DNA from: Lotus japonicus
Taxonomy: Eukaryota > Streptophyta > Magnoliopsida > Fabales > Fabaceae
DNA: 64,000 bases
Direction: 5' to 3'
NCBI RefSeq assembly: GCF_012489685.1
Contig: NC_080043.1
Location: 46,825,127-46,889,126 of the forward strand
Of this stretch, positions 1-10,566 are shown one piece after another (position 1 is the first letter of the stretch; every line of letters begins with the position of its first letter). Made by a program: the position numbers and the translations under genes. The notes beneath the pieces are model-generated. The model was not told the DNA's origin, searched no databases, and was given only the letters and a program-made list of their open reading frames with translations.

Positions 1-330
1 ATATATCAACAACCTATCATCATATCAGATATAAACAATATCACATCAAATCAGATATCAATAAAAACAATTGAAGCAAACATCATTGCCCTAAAATGCA
101 ACTATATGCTGCTACAAAAATGGATCGATCAATATCGTCTCGCAAGACGGGACAGACGTGGAACGACAACCACTGAATGTCACTTAATAGCGCCTCAAAA
201 GACGAGACAACCGGAGAACGACAACTTCTGAATGCCACTAACGCCTCAAAAGACAGGACAACCATGTGGAAGGACAACCACTGAATGCCACTTAATAACG
301 CCTCGAAAGACGGGACAGTCATGTGGAACG
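1..330 (-). repeat. Element A 3' LTR, first piece (contig 1 copy)
   Basis: This is part of the left LTR of the chromovirus called element A here, in minus orientation. It is the same sequence as 27820-28149. The LTR begins before the window (the equivalent start is 27183). The right end is interrupted by a solo LTR at 331. The sequence is AT-rich and then runs into a minisatellite. No gene is seen. Confidence 0.85.
146..330. repeat. Minisatellite of 51-57 bp units in A's LTR
   Basis: Three full units start at about 146, 201 and 252, and a fourth starts at 309. Each begins with a gacgggaca-like block and continues through an aacgacaaccactgaatg-like core to a cctcaaaa-like end. The fourth unit is cut by the solo LTR and resumes at 4151. 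The small reading frames across it are by-products of the repeat. Confidence 0.8.
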
Positions 331-1041
331 TGTAAGGCCCAAGTTTTTAAGCTTGTGTCAAGTAAATAGAATCCTATTCACGATTAGGGTTGATGTATCG
401 TGAAGGGAAACCTGAACTAGAGTTTACCAAATGAAATAAATATGTGAAGGAGAAAGTTCAGGAAAAGTCTGAGGATTGTATTGAAGTCGATTTAAGTTAT
501 AGCACGACTAATATTCGCTTTAAAAACCTAGGACAAGAATCTTAGGAAATAACACTATGTTCCACCCTTGGAACACTGTAGGATTTTAGTCCAAAAATCT
601 TCAGAGAAATGTTAGAACTTCTCTTTTTCCATATATCAAAATCGTTTCGAGGCGAAACTCTAGGATCTACGAACGTCCGATTCCAATCATCGGAAGTTTG
701 CCGAAACCGAATCCCTGGTATTTCAAAACCCTAGAATCAACCGACAATGAAGACTTTTTCTATTCAGAGCTTCAAATGAAGATTCTACACGCGTACACCC
801 ATTTCTCTTGATGATTTCAATCTTTCTTCAGAAGGAAGTTTTCTATTCCGACATCCGATGCAAAAAGTAACTTATCGGGTAAAATAGTTTTATACCGACT
901 ATGCATTAGTTGCCAAAACTACAAGGAGACCTCTTTATAGTTTTGGAATTCTTTTGCCAAAACATATCTATTAATTCACGGAGAATGACGCCGGAAAAAT
1001 CAGATTCGCGAAACTTTCATTTTCCCGCGAATTTCCATCTT

Positions 1042-1051
1042 CTATATATAG
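1042..1051 (+). promoter_or_regulatory. TATA box of the solo LTR promoter
   Basis: The sequence ctatatatag lies about 710 bp into the LTR. The same box, followed by a related downstream leader, occurs in the G LTRs and LTR C. This conserved placement supports a pol II promoter, with transcription probably starting about 30 bp downstream (inference). Confidence 0.7.
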
Positions 1052-1191
1052 CAAACAAGTGAGAAAAAAACACAAAACTCCTCCATTTTCTCTCCTCAAG
1101 GCCGCGAGCTTCACCAAGGAAGAAGGAAGAAGAATTTTCTTCATTACTTGCTTGATCGTTGATCCGTTAGTTGCTGCTTCAAGGTTTCGAG

Positions 1192-1942
1192 GTATAGTCG
1201 CTAATCCTTACCTCTGATCGCTTTTTCCATAGCTTTTCTGTAGACTTTTCTGAGCTGATAGTTTATGGGTTTTTGCAAAACTATCCTGAATCTTTCATTT
1301 CTGTTCTAAACCTCTTCTTTATGTGCCCAAGATCACTTCTGCCGGATTAGATTTTCCGTTATGTCGCCGGAATTCCGTCGGAATCAAATTTAGCCTAAAA
1401 TACCCATTTTTGGAGTTTTTGAGGTAAAGCTTCAACCTTTAGGCTAAAAACTATCGCCTTAGCTTAGTGCTAGTAGGATTAGTTGTTATAAACGTCGTTG
1501 GTGACGTCCCTGCAAAATTTGGTTTTTGGGATTTCAGTTTTGAAATTTCTAAGTTAAAAATCATGACCAAAATACCCCTGCGACAGTTTTTGATCCGATA
1601 ATTTTTCCGAGTTCAGAATAACCTTAGTTACGGCTAATGATAGCATAGGAACCAAGTTTGATCGAAGAAAAATCGAGTCTCCTAATTACCTAAAGTGGCC
1701 GAGCCTATAGGGGGAGGAGGAGGAAAATTTCCTTTTCCGAAAACTTGTCTTTCGCGCTAGATTATCGTACCTTAGAGTATAGATTACTTCGAGTAACCTT
1801 AGTAAGTATCGATAGCTTAGTTTTTGATAGATTCTGATAGTATTTATGTGGTTTTGCTCTAAAGGTGATTTTGAGGAATTTCCAGCGGAGCAAGGCTTTG
1901 GTTGTGAAGGAACTTTAGGAGATAACTCTGGAGAACCTACAG
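1192..1942 (+). other. Putative spliced leader: intron 1192-1885, exon 1886-1942
   Basis: Downstream of the TATA box is a donor-like CGAG|GTATAG at 1191/1192. A pyrimidine-rich acceptor-like TTTCCAG ends at 1885, and a second donor-like ACAG|GTGAGG lies at 1942/1943. The enclosed segment is 57 bp. The equivalent segment in element G's LTR is also exactly 57 bp and is bounded by the same signals. No transcript evidence is available, so splicing is inferred. Confidence 0.35.
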
Positions 1943-4145
1943 GTGAGGGCTTCTCACTGAATCTCTAGTTAATGCTTAGGGTCGATGCTTTCGACATTGT
2001 TTACTGTTTATGCACTTGTTTGTGTTTGATTGGAAAAATGTTTTCTGAGGCTTCGGCTGACAATGTAGATGATGAATCTACTGAATGCTTTTGAGATTGA
2101 ATCTTCATGCTAAGTGCTAATTGGGTAATTTAGGATGTGTGGTGCATGCCTTATATGCTAAGTGCTATGTGGTTATTGCTTAATATATTGATATATGACA
2201 TGTTGATTGGTTGTGCTGAGTTATTTATACTTATGCAATGAAATCTGAGTTTCTGAACGGTGAGAATAGCGGGCAGGTCATGCCGATTTTATTTTGAGAG
2301 TTTTGAGAAAGCTTGATAGGACGAATGAGATTCGGGCCTTGTTAGGATGTTTATGGATCGAGACATTCTCTGGAGTCATTTGGGGATTAGGAGATCCCGA
2401 GAACTTATAGGATTTGCGATAAGACTAAAAAGGTAATTATTTTGAAAAGAAAACTCATAAGACATTAAACAACCTCTAAATCTTTAAATAAAGACAATAA
2501 ACTCGAAAGGAAGCTTTGGATGCAAATCTTAGTTTTTGGAAAACGAGAAGTGTCGTCGGATCCAATCGTTGAGGAAGTTGAGAAGTGTTGAGTAGGTCGA
2601 TGTTCTTGTGCTGTTGGAGCAGCTATATGTTGTTGGGCTATCCTGGGGATAAGTCCGGGAAACCGTTAGTTTCCGAGAGTGTGATACTCTGTGCTCGTTG
2701 AGCAGTTGTGACCATCGGATTGAGATGAGTCGGATGATTTGGAGATCATCGTGGATTATGTGTTGTTGTGAAGAAGTGTCTTTTGTCGCAGAATCGACTT
2801 TACCTTAGGGTAAGCTTTTAGAGACTTTAATTTACCTAGAACACGTGGCGACGTGTCGAGTGAGATTCGGAGACGTTGTTTGTCTAATCATCCTGCATTC
2901 ATGCAACATTAATGAGGTATTAACACAGGACGTACTCTGGACCTCGTCGGATTCCAAAATGGTCATAAGACCCGGATTTCCGTGAAAGAGCGTCTGTAGA
3001 CGTCTCTTGTAGCTGACCGAAATGGCAGACCTACGGGTTACGGCTGATCTGACTACCGCTGTCGTTGGAGTAAGAGGCACGCGGGCCGAAATGGTCCCAC
3101 CGTGGCTGGTGCTAGGGCTGATCCGTTGATGTCCATCCGTTCCGGATTGCATATTGGTTGACTGGGTTAACCTGCATACATATCATGCAACATGCATACT
3201 AATTTAGTTGTTGAGTGTGATTGGTAATTGTTAAACCTATTTGGAACATGCTATCTGCTATTATTGCGTTTATGTTATTATGGAACATGCAACCCTAGGA
3301 ATAACATCTCTAGCTATAAGCCTAAGTGGCTATTTATTACTTGTACCTATTGGGTTTATTATCTACATAGTTCTTTAGAGTTGACCCTCGCGTCTTCTGT
3401 GTGTGTTTTGGCGGACAACGCCTTTTGTCAGATGTCCATTGCGGACTGGTTCACAATGGTTCACCCTTCGGGGGGGATTAGGTACGAGATGATCGATCAG
3501 GACGACCCCGGGTCGTGGGTGGTTGACCCCGCGAGCCATCGAGCGACGTATTCGGGGCGTATCATGGAGGACCACGTGGATAGTGGAGGACGGATAGGGT
3601 TGGTAGACTTGGTCGTCCTGGATTCTGATTCAAACGACGATCATGCTAGCACATAGTTTTGAGTGTTGGTATGAGCTCCTCGAGTTAGGATTAGTGTAGG
3701 AGTAGAGTTTAGCTCTGACAGTCTTTGCTTCATTTGTTTCTTTGGGGGACAGGGTAGTTCCGCCTATAGCTTTTTGTGTGGTTGCCTTACGGGAATCACA
3801 GAGAGTTGGTTGGACTTAGGAGGTCTTATTTTCAGGCCATTGGGTCAGCTTATTCTCAGTTTTGAGGGATAGTGTTGCGGACACTTACCTTTCATTCGGT
3901 TTGTACCTATTGCCTACGGGCGCTACTCTTCTATTACCCGTCGCTGGAGGTTTACTTGTGACGAGGTTGCTACTTACAGCGGGGGCTGTATATATATATT
4001 GTATATTAGCTTTATTACTTTTCGCATTTGGGTTTTATTTAATCCAGTCTTGTCTTAGTTATTATCGAAAAAAAATATTCACGTTTTTCCGCATTAAGTT
4101 TATTTTTGGTTACTAAAGTGACGCCACAGAAATCGGGGTGTTACA

Positions 4146-4983
4146 GAACGACAACCACTGCACTGCCACTAAGTTTCAGCCCTATATGCCAAAATCAATC
4201 AACAATTCTCAATCCAACAATCAAGTCAAGTGTGAACAATAACCATGTCTTATCCACTAGAAAGCAGTAATGACAGAAACCAGTAAACGGCCGAAGCCTC
4301 TCAGAAAACGGAAACACACGTCTCAATAAGTTCACTCGGCCGAAGCCTCCAGAAAACATTTTCCCAGTTCAGCACAATAATCAATCCCAATGCCAATCAA
4401 TATAACATCTTCATCTCAAACGCATGCAATGCGATAAAAGCAGGCAGGAGTCAAAGACGCGCAAAAATTGAGTTACCCTTACCTTCGTGAGTAGAAGTTG
4501 GGCATGGAAGTTGCGAACCTAGATCAAGGAAACACAAACATCAAAACCAAAACCAAAACTTCGACAACGGAGAGGGATACGCTATGGCTCAGGCCATACA
4601 AACCCAAAAATTATTTTTGGACACGGTACAGCTCCAAAAAGTTTCGGCCACTACCAAAAATCGGGTTTCCCGAACTTTTTCTTCGATCTAATTTAATTCC
4701 TAGGTATTCGTAGGTGATATCTAGGTCAGGGAAACTCTCAGAAAAATTTAACGACTGAAAATAAGAATTAGGGGTATTTTGGTAAAAAATTAAAGACCAA
4801 AAACTCAAAGATGAAATTCTGAAAAATAAAATTGATGGGGTTGTTCACAACAATGTTTATAGCACTTAATCTCAAAGGTATTAAGCTTGGTTACGACTTT
4901 TTGATAAGAAAGTAAGCACATGTGAAGAAAATGGGTTTTTAGTCCATTTTTCAGATCTACGACGACTCGGTGAAAATCCGAAC
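4146..4983 (-). repeat. Element A 3' LTR, second piece (contig 1 copy)
   Basis: A's LTR resumes after the solo LTR, beginning with the second gaacg. The expected LTR terminus (gtcttaca) and polypurine tract are missing. LTR-interior sequence ending ccgaac joins directly to gagaaagtttcg, which in element G lies just inside the LTR. A small deletion therefore removed the LTR end. No gene is present. Confidence 0.75.
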
Positions 4984-5005
4984 GAGAAAGTTTCGTCCTC
5001 GAAAC

Positions 5006-6190
5006 TTAAGGCTCGGCGAAGAGTTCCGGATACTGCTCCTTCATCTTCTCTTCTAGTTCCCAAGTCGCATCGCCCATGACCTGGTTCCAAATCACTTTCA
5101 CCAGAGGAACCTGCTTGTTCCTCAACTGCTTGATCCTACGTTCTTCAATCCTCATTGGCGTCACTTCAAAAGACAAGTTGTCTCTAAGCTGAATGTCGTC
5201 TTCCTTGATAATGTGAGAAGGATCAGGAACATACTTGCTCAATTGTGACACGTGTAGCACGTCGTGAATCTTGGACAGAAAAGGTGGCAACGCAATATGA
5301 TAAGCTACTTTGCTAACTCGCTCGATAATCTGATACGGTCCAATGAACTTTGGTGTCAGCTTCTTCGACTTTATCGTTCTTCCCACTCCGGTAGTTGGCG
5401 TCACGCGAAGAAACACATGATCTCCTGCTTCGAACTCTAACTCTCTTCGTCCTGTGTCAGCATAACTCTTCTGTCGACTCTGTGACGTCCTCATCTTCTC
5501 TTGTATTTGTTTCACCTTCTCAGTTGTTTGTTGCACTAATTCCGGTCCAACGAGAAGATGTTCGCCACCTTGAAACCAACATAGAGGGGTTCTACATCTC
5601 CTCGCAAACAAAGCCTCATAAGGTGCCATTCCAATACTGGCATGAAAACTGTTGTTGTAAGTCAACTCGATCAAAGGTAACAGTTCATCCCAGCTCTCTT
5701 GACTATCTAGAACACATGCTCGCAACAAGTCTTCCAATGACTGTATTGTCCTCTCTATCTGTCCATCTGTCTGAGGGTGATAGGCAGAGCTCAACCACAA
5801 CTTCGTTCCAAGCGTATCGTGCAAGGCCTTCCAGAAACGTGAAGTAAACTTTTGGTCTCTATCAGAAACAATACTCGAAGGTACTCCATGATGTCGTACA
5901 ATCTCCGCAACAAACACCTTTGCAAGTGCCTCCACATTATACGTTGTCTTCACTGGTATGAAATGCGCTGATTTCGTCAAACGGTCCACAATGACCCATA
6001 TGGAATCAAATCTCTTCCTAGTAGTTGGTAAAGCTACCACAAAATCAAAGAGATACTGTCTCACTTCCACTCTGGCACGTCGAGTGATTGTAACATACCC
6101 GCAGGCTTTTGGTGTTCTATTTTCGTCTTCTGACACGTCAGACATGCCGCCACAAACTCCGCCACATTCTTCTTCATTCCTGACCACCAA
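5006..6190 (-). pseudogene. Element A integrase core plus chromodomain-like tail (contig 1)
   Basis: The frame encodes a Ty3/gypsy integrase. The DD35E triad is visible as VDRLT, SDRD and GQIERT, followed by the GPY-type region (FIGPYQI). The C-terminal stretch (VKVIWNQ...ATWELEEKMKEQYPELF) resembles the short chromodomain of Tekay/Del chromoviruses. The product would insert cDNA into the host chromosome. Compared with contig 2, one C is missing near 6044, so the frame runs into an unrelated N-terminal extension. The zinc-binding N-terminal region is scrambled, and the polyprotein has stops upstream. Read as a dead remnant. Confidence 0.9.
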
Positions 6191-6207
6191 AAATTTAACT
6201 TCAGATC

Positions 6208-6768
6208 TTAGTACATCTTCGTCGATCCCGAATGGATACTCAATTTGCTCTTGTGACCTTCATCAAGAATCATCCTTCTCAGCTCTATGTCCAATGGTAC
6301 GCAGACACGTCCTTTGCAACGAAGAATGTTGTCGGTTCCTACCTCGAAATCCGGTGCTTTTCCCAAAATGATCATGTTCCATTTTTCAATCAGCTCCTCG
6401 TCTAATAGTTGCTTCACCTTGATCTCGTTCAGCAAATCACTGGTGATCGTTACCATCCCAAAGCTCAATTTTCCAGGCGTCACTTGCATACCCAAATTGA
6501 GGTCGCGAAAAGTCTCGATAAGTTCCAATTGCTTAATCATCAACGATGAAACATGAATCGTCTGGCGACTCAGTGCGTCTGCTACAACATTTGCTTTTCC
6601 CGGGTGGTACAGTAATGTGAAATCGTAGTCTTTGATAAATTCCATCCAACGCCTTTCTCTCATATTCAGATCCTTCTGATCGAACAAGTACTTCAGACTC
6701 TTGTAATCACTAAAAACAGTGAAGGTACTCCCATAAAGATAGTGCCTCCAGATCTTAAGTGCAAACAC
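6208..6768 (-). pseudogene. Element A RNase H and linker to integrase (contig 1)
   Basis: The 186-codon frame contains the end of a Ty3/gypsy RNase H. FSDYKSLKYLF, MRERRWMEF and the terminal ADALSR motif are recognisable. It continues into the linker and the start of the integrase zinc-binding region (HSGSTKMY). RNase H removes RNA from the RNA:DNA hybrid during reverse transcription. The frame is closed at both ends by stops relative to neighbouring domains, so it is one piece of a broken polyprotein. Confidence 0.85.
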
Positions 6769-6799
6769 AACAGCCGCTTACTCCAAATCATGCGTAGGA

Positions 6800-7288
6800 T
6801 AGTTCCGTTCATGTATCTTTAATTGCCTTGAAGAATAAGCCACCGCCTTCCGGTGTTGCATTAGCACACAACCAAAACCTTGGTACGAAGCATCGCAGTA
6901 AACCTCGTACGGTTCCTTCTCTTATGGTAATGTTAGAACTGACGCGGTCGTCAAACGCTTCTTCATATCCTGGAAGCTTTGCTCGCAATCCTCTGTCCAT
7001 GCAAAAGGTTGATTCTTCCGAGTGAGTTTTGTCAATGGTCCTGCAATCTTAGCGAACCCTTCAATGAATCGTCAGTAATAGCCACCTAATATCTGTCACA
7101 GTCTTAGGACGCTCCCAAGCAGTTACAGCTTCCACTTTACTGGGATCCACAGCAATGCCCTCCTTTGAGATGACATGTCGTAGAAACTTTACTTCCTCTA
7201 GTTAAAACTCACACTTTGCCGCATTAGCATACAACACCTTCTCCAGAAGAACTTGTAATACTTGACGTAGATGCTCCTCGTGTTCCTT
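6800..7288 (-). pseudogene. Decayed RT-RNase H connection of element A (contig 1)
   Basis: Fragments on the minus strand match the thumb and early RNase H of a gypsy polyprotein, such as KNQPFAWTEDCEQSF near 7000. They lie in different frames with several stops. This links the RT piece at 7289-7887 to the RNase H piece. No continuous frame survives. Confidence 0.7.
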
Positions 7289-7887
7289 CTAATCCTTGGA
7301 GTAGATCAGGATGTCATCAATGAACACCACAACGAAGCGATCCAAGAATGGATGAAATATCTTATTCATGTAGTCCATGAATACAGCTGGTGCATTCGTA
7401 ACTCCAAACGGCATCACCAAGTACTCATAATGTCCATAGCGTGTCCTAAACGCGGTCTTTTGGATATCCTCATCTTTGACTCTAATCTGGTGATATCCCG
7501 ATCTTAGGTCAATCTTCGAGAAAACACCAGCACCCTTCAACTGATCCATCAAGTCGTCAACTGTCGATAGTCCACGCCAAGTCGCGATCTTCCGTCTTTC
7601 TTCTTCACAAGCAGCACTGGCGCTCCCCATGGAGAAACGCTAGGTCGAATAAACCCCTTCTTGGTCAAATCTTCGAGTTGACTCTTCAGCTCAGTCAGTT
7701 CTGCCGGTGCCATACGATAAGGTGCGATCGATATAGGTCCAGTGTCTGGGACTATATCAATGGTGAACTCCATATCTCTGACTGGGGGTATTCCCGGTAC
7801 GTCTTCGGGGAACACATCCTCAAACTCTTGCACAACATATATTCCTTGTACTCCATTCTCCTTAGCTTCCATCACAGTTGTAGACAA
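7289..7887 (-). pseudogene. Element A reverse transcriptase (contig 1)
   Basis: Two overlapping frames together cover the Ty3/gypsy RT fingers and palm. The N part has [28 protein letters not shown] and [12 protein letters not shown]. The C part has [24 protein letters not shown] and the catalytic [10 protein letters not shown] short in-frame-breaking deletion lies after the VDYRQL motif (around 7560), removing the usual NK...PLPRI segment. A stop follows [11 protein letters not shown]. The enzyme copied element RNA into cDNA, but this copy cannot make a full product. Confidence 0.9.
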
Positions 7888-8520
7888 AAAGGGAACTCAA
7901 AGCTCCTTTCCTCAAAGAAAGCTTTGAAAAGTACGAATTCAAGAACTTGGTGAGTCCTGCATCGGGAAAGATGACTACCTTATTGGCGCAATCAAGAAGA
8001 ACATGATGGTGGGACAACCAATCCATGCCTATGATCACATCCAAACCCTTGAGAGGTAAGCAGATCAAGTTTGCTACAAACTTCTTATCTAGGTACATCG
8101 AAGGACATTCCAAACATGCGGTGTTAGTTACTAGGCTCTTAGATGCTGGGGAAGTTACTGTCAAGTTAAACGGTAACATTGACACTTCTAGCTTTAATTT
8201 TGTTGCACAAGCTATGTCTATAAATGAATGCGTAGCACCAGAATCAAATAGAGCGATAAGGTAATTACCCGCAATCTCGCAGGTACTGCGGATTAGACCA
8301 TCGTCTTCCTTAGCTTCAGTTCCACTGATCGAGTAGATCCTTCCACCAGCAGTAGGCCTCCTAGCCCCAGTATTATTCACATCTGCCTCAACTTTGGGAG
8401 CCCTACACTCCACAGCAGTGTGCTCTGGCTTCTTGCAGTTCCGACAAATCATCTCAGAACAGTTGTTAGCATAGTGCCCCTTTTTGTTGCACCTGAAGCA
8501 AGTTACATCCTCCCGATTCG
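7862..8520 (-). pseudogene. Element A gag zinc knuckles and aspartic protease (contig 1)
   Basis: Reading leftwards, there are two CCHC-like knuckles, CFRCNKKGHYANNC and CRNCKKPEHTAVEC. They are followed by a retropepsin-like protease with the active-site motif LFDSGATHSFI and the later MDWLSHHHVLLD. The knuckles bind genomic RNA and the protease cleaves the polyprotein. A frameshift near 7870-7887 separates protease from RT. In element G and remnant C the frame diverges at the codon pair corresponding to this DG (before LIRSTC). Here the reading passes straight through it. Confidence 0.88.
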
Positions 8521-8644
8521 CAGATGGGGTTCTTAGTGCAATTGCATTTCCACCAGTAGGATAAAAGGACCCAGAAGTTGTCCCTCTACCCTGAGGACGA
8601 ACGTATGGCTTCTTCTGAAAGTGCTTGCCCTTGTCATTTCTACC

Positions 8645-9430
8645 TTAGTTAGCCCTAGACGGACCTCCACTTCCCTTGTGAGACTTGTTCAGACCTTGGA
8701 ACTTGCCCCTTGCATTATCAATAGCCTCAATCCCCGTGGTCTTCTTCACTAGCACTTGATAGCGATTCAGTCCTAGAGGTTGCACCGCCCTCTGCAGCTC
8801 ATAACTCAGCCCATCAATGAAGCGCTCACACATATAGCCTTCATCTATTTGTCCTCTAAAGTAGCGGAAATGTTTAGCCAATGACTCAAACTTTGCAAAA
8901 TACTCAGAAACGGTCATGCCTCCTTGATGAAGTCTCAGAAACTGTGCCTCCCTAGCGACTCTAGCACTATTAGGAAAGTACTTGTCCAGGAAAGCTCCAC
9001 GGAAACACTCCCAAGTGACAGCTTGATGGTCGGCTACCATCATAGCTCTCGCCCCACGCCACCAATACTCAGCTTCACCAGTCAGCAGATAGGCCGCATA
9101 ATCCACTTTCATCTAAGCAGTAGTACGCAGAAAAGTGAAGATCGTCTCCAACTCTTGGAGCCATAAGTCAGCTTCTTCTAGATCGAAGCCCCCAGAGAAC
9201 TTCGGTGGATCCTGACGCTTGAAATCGTTCAGACCCTTAGTCTGAGCAGCAGCTAGTTCACGTTCCTCACGTTGCACACGACGAGCATTTGCTTCAGCTT
9301 GGTTTTGAACAGCCACTAGAGCAGCAGTAGCCGCACGTTGAGCTTCAGCTTCCTCCCTTGCAGCGGTGTTGGTAACTTGTTGTGCCATAAGGGCAGTCAG
9401 ATTAGCAATAACTTGCTCCATCGGATTCAT
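8645..9430 (-). pseudogene. Element A gag capsid region (contig 1)
   Basis: The likely start is the methionine of MNPMEQVIANLTALM at 9430. A Retrotrans_gag region follows (FSGGFDLEEADLWLQELE, then YLLTGEAEYWWRGAR, FLDKYFPNSAR and FLRLHQGGMTVSEY). A TAG stop at about 9113-9115 interrupts it, and a TAA near 8643 separates it from the zinc knuckles. Gag would form the virus-like particle. Two nonsense mutations make it non-functional. The same stops are present in the contig 2 copy. Confidence 0.88.
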
Positions 9431-9603
9431 GTTGTCTGAACCTTGAGTCTCGTTAAGTTGTGGACACCTCCTGTTCCTGTTGACATGAACAGTCAAAGAC
9501 CACAACAGATACTCAGGTCAAAACAACATGAAGTTCTATAATAGCTAACTATGTATATACATATCTATATACTTATATCAAATGTATAATGAACACTAAC
9601 CAA
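9431..9603 (-). other. Element A untranslated leader, cut at 9603
   Basis: This is the 5' leader upstream of gag, identical to 37251-37423 up to about 9600. At 9604 the sequence switches abruptly to the Tat element RT. The remaining leader, primer-binding site and first part of A's 5' LTR are missing from this copy. Confidence 0.8.
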
Positions 9604-10215
9604 GTTCCTTCCAACTTGGCTTGAAAAAATTTTATCCATGAAGCGTTGGTATGTAGCTCCCGCATTTTTCAAACCAAAAGGCATAGTTTTGTAAAAATAA
9701 TTCGCCTGATTAGTCATGAACGCTGTACTTTCCTCGTCCGAAGGATGCATCATAATTTGATTATACCCAGAGTATGCATCCATGAGACTTAAAAGTTCAT
9801 TGGGAAGAGGATATGAATCTTTGGGACACACTTTGTTCAGAGTTGTGTAATCCGTGCACATTCTCCACTTCCCATTGGCTTTCTTGACCATCACTACGTT
9901 GGCGAGCCAGGTTGGGTACTGCACCTCGCGAATGAATTAGGCCTTGATTAACTTTTCAGTTTCTACTTGCACCGCCTTGTTCTTTTCATCACTCATCCTT
10001 CGCCTTGGCTGGATGACTGGCGTCGCCCCTGGCCGTATGGCCAGTTTATGAGCGATCACATTGGGGTCAATCCCTAGTACATCATTAATTGACCACGCAA
10101 AGAGATCTAGATTATCGCCAAAAAAGGTGATCAACCTTTCCTCCTGCTCTGTTGTTAAACTGCTGCCAATCTTCAAAACCTTATCCTTGATTTGCGCTGA
10201 TTTGGTTTCTTCCAA
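9604..10215 (-). pseudogene. Tat-lineage reverse transcriptase N-terminal part (contig 1)
   Basis: The minus strand encodes the protease-RT linker (LDLFAWSINDVLGIDPNVIA) and the first part of a Tat-type RT. Visible motifs are WLANVVMVKKANGKWRMC, MDAYSGYNQIMMHPSDEE and TMPFGLKNAGATYQRFM. An in-frame TAA follows KLIKA, before FIREVQYP. The catalytic YVDD segment seen in contig 2 (47579-48082) is cut off at 9604 by the junction with element A's leader. RNase H and integrase are absent from this copy. Confidence 0.88.
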
Positions 10216-10281
10216 AGGTTGTGGGCGGAAATCATCAGCATCATCCCTTGGGTCTAAACTAAACCCTTCTTGTGGAAAAAT

Positions 10282-10566
10282 TTATGTGATATGGTGGCTT
10301 TCCTTGGCGGCCTTTCGCCCACAGAGCGCCACACTTCTTAGGTAACATTCTCTCGCTGCATTCTGATCCACGCGAAGGACACCGATCTTCCCATTGCAGG
10401 CTGGGTATTTGATAGTTAAATGAGCGGTTGAAATTACAGAGCATAACTTGTTAAGAATGTCCCGCCCCAAAAGTACGTTGTAATTAGCTCTACACGCCAA
10501 TACAAGATACTTCACTTGAAATTTCTTGACAAACTCTCCTTCACCAAAGGCTGTTGGTATTTCCAC
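10282..10566 (-). pseudogene. Tat-lineage protease C-terminal part (contig 1)
   Basis: The frame carries the end of a retropepsin-like fold, with KYLVLACRANYNVLLGRDIL typical of Tat-group proteases. It continues in a different frame from the active-site half, which lies at the end of the gag frame (10512-12470). A one-base-type frameshift near 10560 splits the protease in two. Confidence 0.75.

Larger units (their letters stand above)
331..4145 (+). mobile_element. Solo LTR of a Tekay-like Ty3/gypsy element, 3.8 kb
   Basis: A single 3815-bp LTR starts TGTAAGGCCC and ends CGGGGTGTTACA. It is flanked by the perfect 5-bp duplication gaacg (326-330 and 4146-4150), and no internal region follows, so it is a solo LTR formed by LTR-LTR recombination. 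The host sequence continues uninterrupted after removal, and the unoccupied site is present in A's other LTR at 38562-38566. It contains a TATA box near 1042. A 142-codon frame at 3228-3656 is present in both copies but has no recognisable domain. I do not call it a gene. Confidence 0.95.

Noticed and set aside
3228..3656. 142-codon frame in both solo LTR copies
   Set aside because: The two copies are the same insertion, so conservation carries little weight. There is no known domain, and related LTRs do not clearly keep the frame.
5395..5847. 150-codon plus-strand frame, repeated at 33214-33666
   Set aside because: It is exactly antisense to the integrase coding sequence and is a shadow of it.
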